Assembly (NCBI RefSeq): GCF_026342405.1
Contig: NZ_JAPEMU010000001.1
Span: forward strand, 7,626,001 to 7,690,000
From: Kitasatospora sp. NBC_00240
GTDB lineage: Bacteria; Actinomycetota; Actinomycetes; Streptomycetales; Streptomycetaceae
Length of the DNA stretch: 64,000 bases
Reading direction: 5' to 3'
Part shown: one piece after another, positions 60,582 through 64,000 of the stretch
Layout of the letters: the number at the start of each line of letters is the position of its first letter
How positions within the stretch are numbered: position 1 is the stretch's first letter
Translations under genes and position numbers: made by a program
The notes under the pieces: model-generated
Databases searched by the model: none
What the model saw: the letters and a program-made list of their open reading frames with translations, nothing else
Told to the model about the DNA's origin: nothing

Positions 60582-61023
60582 CCGAAGGTCCCACGGGTCG
60601 ATGACGGTGAGGTGATGGGACGACTGTCGCACGGTGGCACCGGCCTTGTGAGGGGTTTGGGTAAATTCGCGGCAATGTCCCTGGCATATGCCCGAGCGGG
60701 CGGGCCCGGTCAGGGCCCGCCCGCACCCGGTGGGGGCCGCCCGCACCTTCGAGGGGGGGACCGTCCGCGCGCCGGGCGACCGTGCCCCGACGGCGAGGCC
60801 GTCCAGCCGCGCCGGTCGCCCGCGGTCCCGCGGCGGGGCCCGCGGCCCGGTACCGCCCGGGCGGGGCGGGCCGGCGGCTGTCTCACGCCCTGTGTGCGCG
60901 GGGCCCGTACAAGGGGTAACCTTCGGTGATTCCGGCGCCCGGGCGCCCGCGCAAAACCGACAAATGACCCCCGGCGACGGAAATCCCGTTGCCACTACGA
61001 CCGCCGCAACGGATGCTGACCTC
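60582..61023. other. 442-bp divergent spacer with a 12-bp hairpin
   Basis: GCGGGCGGGCCC/GGGCCCGCCCGC (60696-60707/60713-60724) makes a very stable hairpin beside an A/T-rich patch (60650-60690). The right end, from 60964, is open in frame with the HEAT gene and could extend it. No separate gene is supported. Confidence 0.45.
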
Positions 61024-62502
61024 ATGTTCGAGCCAGTGATAGCGCCCAGTGCCAGCCTCCTCGGCCTCCTCCAGCGAGGCCGCGGTGACGGGCAGCTCCA
61101 TGCGCTGGCGGCCGACCGTACCGAGGCGATCTCCGCCCTGGAGGAGTGCGTCACCAACGACCCCCGCGGCGACTGGCAGATCGAGAACCGCTCCCTCTAC
61201 TACGCACGCCTCTACATGGAGCTCGAAGCGCCGCTCGACGGCATCGAGGACCACCTGCACGCCCCGGACGACCTGCTCGACCACGAGGACAACCGCACCG
61301 GCCTCGCCCTCTCCGTGCTCGGCCACCTCGCGGCCTACGGGCGCCGCGACGCGCTGCTGATGCTGCGCGAGTACGCCGCGACCGGCACCAACTGGGCCTG
61401 GGCCCTGGACGAGCTGGCGATGCGCGACGACGACCTGGGGCTGCTGGTCCTCGGCCCGGCGATCCTCGACCGCTTCCCCGAGGGCCCCGAGGGCGACGCC
61501 GACCTGCGGGCCGCCGTCCGCGGCGCGTACGAGCCCCGGCCCTGGCGGCTGTGGGCCGCGCACCACCCCAGAATCGCCACCGCGAGCGAGCAGTCCCCCT
61601 TCGACCTGTGGCAGCGCCAGCTGAACCGCGGCGGGGTCACGCCCGGCTGGAGCGTGGCCGGCGTGCTGGCCTGGGCCGACGAGGGTGATCCGTTCGACGG
61701 CGCCGCCGCCTTCCACCGCTACGACCCCTCCGAGCCCTCCGAGCCGGACGCCGGCGCCCGCCGGGCCGCCGCGGCCGCGCGCTGCCTCGGCGCCGTGGTC
61801 CGTCCCGAGGACCGCGACACGCTGCTGGAAGCCGCCCGCTCCGGCCTGCCCGGGGCCCGCCGGGCCGCCCTGCGCCACCTGGTGGACGTCCAGGACGGGG
61901 CGGTCGCCGAGCTGATCGAGGCCGCCGCCGCGGACGTCGACGAGCGCATCGTGCGCGCCGCGCTGGAGGTCCTCGGCCGAATGCGCGGCCCCGAGGCGCT
62001 CGCCCACGCCCGCCGCTGGGCCGACCCGGCCACCGGCGGCGCCGACAGCGCCCTCGGCGAGGCCGCCGTCCAACTGCTGGCGGACGCCGGCGAACCGGCC
62101 GACGGCCCGATCGTGGTCGACGCGCTGCGGCAGTGGATCTCCGTCCGAGGGGTGACCGGCGTCGGACTCGGCACCCTGGTCGACGGCGCGGGGCGGCTGG
62201 CCGCCGCCGCAGCCGTCCCGGCCCTGCGCCACGTCTACGGCGAGGCCGCCTCCTCCGAACTGCGCGGCCGCGCCGCCCGGGCGCTGGCCGCCACCGACCG
62301 GCACTTCCCCGAGGGCCCGGCCGTCGAATGCCTCTGGGACTGCGAGGAGGCCACCCGCGAGCTGGCCGCCCGCCACGTCGCCACCACCGGCGACGCCCGG
62401 GTGCTGGAGCGGTTGCGCCGGCTGGCCGCCGATCCGGCCGAGGAGGCGGAGGTGCACGCCGCCGTCCGCGGCCGGCTGACCGCCCGCGAGCGCGGCCGCT
62501 AG
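61024..62502 (+). CDS. HEAT-repeat protein
   Basis: A 492-residue soluble alpha-solenoid. Helical pairs with the pattern ALRHLVDVQDGAVAELIEAAA, AALEVLGRMRGPEALAHARRW and VPALRHVYGEAASSELRGRAARALAATD repeat through the second half. The N-terminal half (MFEPVIAPSASLLGLLQRGRGDGQLHAL onward) is conserved in streptomycetes. It probably serves as a protein scaffold. I chose ATG 61024 because the MFEPVIAP start fits the family. In-frame ATG 60964 would add 20 unconserved residues. No ribosome site is visible at either. Confidence 0.85.
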   Translation: MFEPVIAPSASLLGLLQRGRGDGQLHALAADRTEAISALEECVTNDPRGDWQIENRSLYYARLYMELEAPLDGIEDHLHAPDDLLDHEDNRTGLALSVLGHLAAYGRRDALLMLREYAATGTNWAWALDELAMRDDDLGLLVLGPAILDRFPEGPEGDADLRAAVRGAYEPRPWRLWAAHHPRIATASEQSPFDLWQRQLNRGGVTPGWSVAGVLAWADEGDPFDGAAAFHRYDPSEPSEPDAGARRAAAAARCLGAVVRPEDRDTLLEAARSGLPGARRAALRHLVDVQDGAVAELIEAAAADVDERIVRAALEVLGRMRGPEALAHARRWADPATGGADSALGEAAVQLLADAGEPADGPIVVDALRQWISVRGVTGVGLGTLVDGAGRLAAAAAVPALRHVYGEAASSELRGRAARALAATDRHFPEGPAVECLWDCEEATRELAARHVATTGDARVLERLRRLAADPAEEAEVHAAVRGRLTARERGR

Positions 62503-62561
62503 CACCGCCGACGCCGCCGCGCCCGACCGTACGGGCGGGTGGTGAGCCCCGGCACCGGTAG

Positions 62562-62609
62562 AGACGCCTCCGGCCCCGATCGTCGTGACGATCGGGGCCG
62601 GAGGCGTCT
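62562..62609. terminator. 23-bp perfect hairpin between convergent genes
   Basis: The arms 62562-62584 and 62587-62609 are fully complementary with almost no loop. They lie between the HEAT-repeat gene and the convergent HNH nuclease gene. Confidence 0.9.
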
Positions 62610-62689
62610 GCCGGGCGGGCGGGTCGGTGCCGGCCGCGGTGTCCGACCGGCGGGCTCTTCCCGTGGGCCCGGTCGGGGGACCGCCAGGG

Positions 62690-63430
62690 TCAGTCGTCGG
62701 CCCCGGGGCAGGTGTCGAGCATCTGGCCGAGCGCGGTCTTCTCCGCCTTGGTGGTGCTGAGGTTGTAGACGGTCTTCACATCCACCCAGGCCCGGGCGTA
62801 CCCGCACCAGGCCGTCTTCAGCGGGGGCTTCCAGTCCTCCGGGCCCTGATCGCCCTTTGCGCGGTTGGACTCCGCGGACACCGTGAGCAGCTGAGGGTGG
62901 GTGAGGTCGTTGGCGAAGACCTTCCGCTGCGCGCTGGTCCACTTGTCGGCGCCCGAGCGCCACGCGTTGGCCAGCGGCACCAGGTGGGCGGTGTTCGTCT
63001 TGGCCGGATCGCGCAGGGTCAGACCGTCGTAGACGCTGAACCAGGTGCCGGTGACCGACCGGCAGAGGCTGTCGATCTTCACCTCCTGGCCGTCGCGCTC
63101 CAGCACGCTCTCCCGGGTGTCGCAGGAGTTGCCCTGCGACATCCAGTGCGGGAACTTCTCCCGGGCGTACCCGTCCATCGTCTCCCAGCGGTCGGCGACC
63201 GTCAGGGCGGCCAACTCCTTGCGGGCCGCGCTGATCGAGGACAGCTTCGGACCGGGCCAGCCGCCGGTGTGCGCGGAGGCCGCCGTGATCGGGGGGGCGG
63301 TCGAGGCGCCGGGCCTGAGGTCCGAGCCGGTGGCGGTCGCGGTGGCGCAGGCGCTGCCGGCGCCGAGGGTGAGCAGCGCCACGCCCAGACCGGATATGGG
63401 GCGCCGCAGACGGGATGTGGGAAGAGCCAT
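62690..63430 (-). CDS. secreted HNH/DUF1524 nuclease-like protein
   Basis: A 246-residue exported protein. A signal peptide ends near GAGSACATA (residue 28; the lipobox is poor). The C-terminal DUF1524 nuclease module reads TNTAHLVPLANAWRSGADKWTSAQRKVFANDLTHPQLLTVSAESNRAKGDQGPEDWKPP, followed by WCGYARAWVDVKTVYNL. The His of the family DHVVPL motif is kept, but the preceding Asp is Ala, which may weaken metal binding. It is expected to degrade extracellular DNA if active. AGGGGGA lies just before the ATG. Confidence 0.88.
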   Translation of the reverse strand: MALPTSRLRRPISGLGVALLTLGAGSACATATATGSDLRPGASTAPPITAASAHTGGWPGPKLSSISAARKELAALTVADRWETMDGYAREKFPHWMSQGNSCDTRESVLERDGQEVKIDSLCRSVTGTWFSVYDGLTLRDPAKTNTAHLVPLANAWRSGADKWTSAQRKVFANDLTHPQLLTVSAESNRAKGDQGPEDWKPPLKTAWCGYARAWVDVKTVYNLSTTKAEKTALGQMLDTCPGADD

Positions 63431-63644
63431 TCCCCCTGCATACCCTCCCTGGCGCCTCGATTTCAAATGGGCACGCGCGCCGCCCGGGCCCGGCGGGCGG
63501 TGGCGACCCCGGGGTGGGCGGCGCCCGGGCGGGGGAGGGCGGTCGCGGCCAGGTCGGTACGGGCACGATCGACCTGTCCGGCCGGTGCGGGCCCGCCCGT
63601 GCCGGGTGCTGACGGACGTTGACACCCACGGGCCGGGAACGGCC

Positions 63645-63698
63645 GACGGCCCGGGACCTCCGGTGCGTACGCGTGCGTACGAGAGGTCCCGGGCCGTC
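63645..63698. terminator. 16-bp hairpin after uppP
   Basis: The arms 63645-63660 and 63683-63698 are perfectly complementary. The 22-base loop contains GTGCGTACG twice. The hairpin lies 26 bases downstream of the uppP stop. Confidence 0.8.
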
Positions 63699-63723
63699 CG
63701 GTGTCCGCCGTCGGGGGGCGCAC

Positions 63724-64000
63724 CTACTTGGCGACGACCACGCCGGCGTCGGGTTCGAGCACGCCGAAGGTGACCAGGCCGATGATCAGGATGCCGAGCA
63801 GGATCCGGTACACCACGAACGGCGTGAAGCTGTGCGAGGAGATGTACTTCAGGAACCAGGCGACCGCCGCGTAGCCGACCGCGAACGCGATCAGGGTGGC
63901 CAGGACGGTCGGGCCCCAGGCGGGCGCCGGGCCCTCGCCGATCTTGAACACCTCCAGCAGGCCGGAGGCCAGCACCGCCGGGATGGCGAGCAGGAAGGAG
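63724..64000 (-). CDS. uppP: undecaprenyl-diphosphate phosphatase, C-terminal part
   Basis: The last 92 residues of UppP/BacA, the membrane enzyme that recycles undecaprenyl diphosphate to the monophosphate for peptidoglycan and wall-glycan synthesis. The visible part begins in SFLLAIPAVLASGLLEVFKI, which matches the conserved SFLLSIPAVLGA block. Two further membrane helices follow (VLATLIAFAVGYAAVAWFLKYI and FVVYRILLGILIIGLVTFGV) and then the stop. The N-terminal catalytic motifs lie outside the window. Confidence 0.9.
   Translation of the reverse strand, partial: SFLLAIPAVLASGLLEVFKIGEGPAPAWGPTVLATLIAFAVGYAAVAWFLKYISSHSFTPFVVYRILLGILIIGLVTFGVLEPDAGVVVAK

Overview
The window is about 74% GC, has GTG and TTG starts, very long antisense open frames, and many proteins of families typical of Streptomycetaceae: MDMPI-type mycothiol enzymes, DUF397, a DUF6643-like FG-rich protein, an LAxTG wall-anchor signal and an NsdA-like regulator. 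It reads as an ordinary chromosomal segment of a Streptomyces or Kitasatospora relative. I see no integrase, transposase, plasmid, phage, CRISPR or multimodular biosynthetic genes.

Layout. 1-9.4 kb: the start of an M20 dipeptidase (cut by the window edge), a geranylgeranyl-reductase-type flavoprotein, a secreted GH18 chitinase whose promoter carries paired 12-bp repeats, an ArsR-type regulator next to an MFS exporter, an SDR and a GNAT. 9.5-20.1 kb: an unusual tRNA-Glu(UUC)-like gene with its own terminator, an ATP-grasp protein, an enoyl-CoA hydratase, a mycothiol-dependent enzyme, a hexapeptide acyltransferase, HutD, a divergent MFS/ROK pair, and two decay sites. One is a fused remnant at 13.2-13.5 kb. 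The other is a junction at 17.58 kb where a phosphotransferase and a GH13 glucosidase have both lost their 5' ends. A PLP cysteine-synthase-like gene follows, behind an AT-rich region of repeated GTTAC half-sites. 20.3-31.7 kb: a large wall-anchored lectin/DUF11 protein, a DUF4267 membrane protein with a divergent TetR and two near-identical operators, a DeoR regulator, a GNAT, a beta-helix-AAA+ fusion, a MOSC protein, an FG-rich low-complexity protein, and MscL with a zinc-ribbon tail.

32-52.3 kb: mostly cell-surface carbohydrate functions scattered among other genes. They are three GT4 glycosyltransferases, a Fem-like GNAT, an HpnB-type GT2, a polysaccharide deacetylase, a short undecaprenyl-phosphate sugar transferase, an NDP-sugar epimerase with altered catalytic residues, and an Asp/Glu racemase. 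Between them lie a slipin, an NCS1 permease, a single-cysteine DsbA-like lipoprotein, a TetR/hydrolase/WrbA-like unit and a methyltransferase. 52.5-64 kb: a DhaM-like protein without DhaK/DhaL, a DUF397 protein, an 840-bp non-coding stretch rich in consecutive hairpins, a leaderless conserved gene, an acyl-CoA dehydrogenase, an APH-type kinase divergent from an NsdA-like TPR regulator, a PAS protein, a HEAT-repeat protein, a secreted HNH nuclease-like protein and the end of uppP.

Most genes are single units or pairs. Convergent pairs are separated by long, perfect hairpin terminators. A repeated oddity is tandem duplication that starts at or spans the stop codon; it occurs at six genes.
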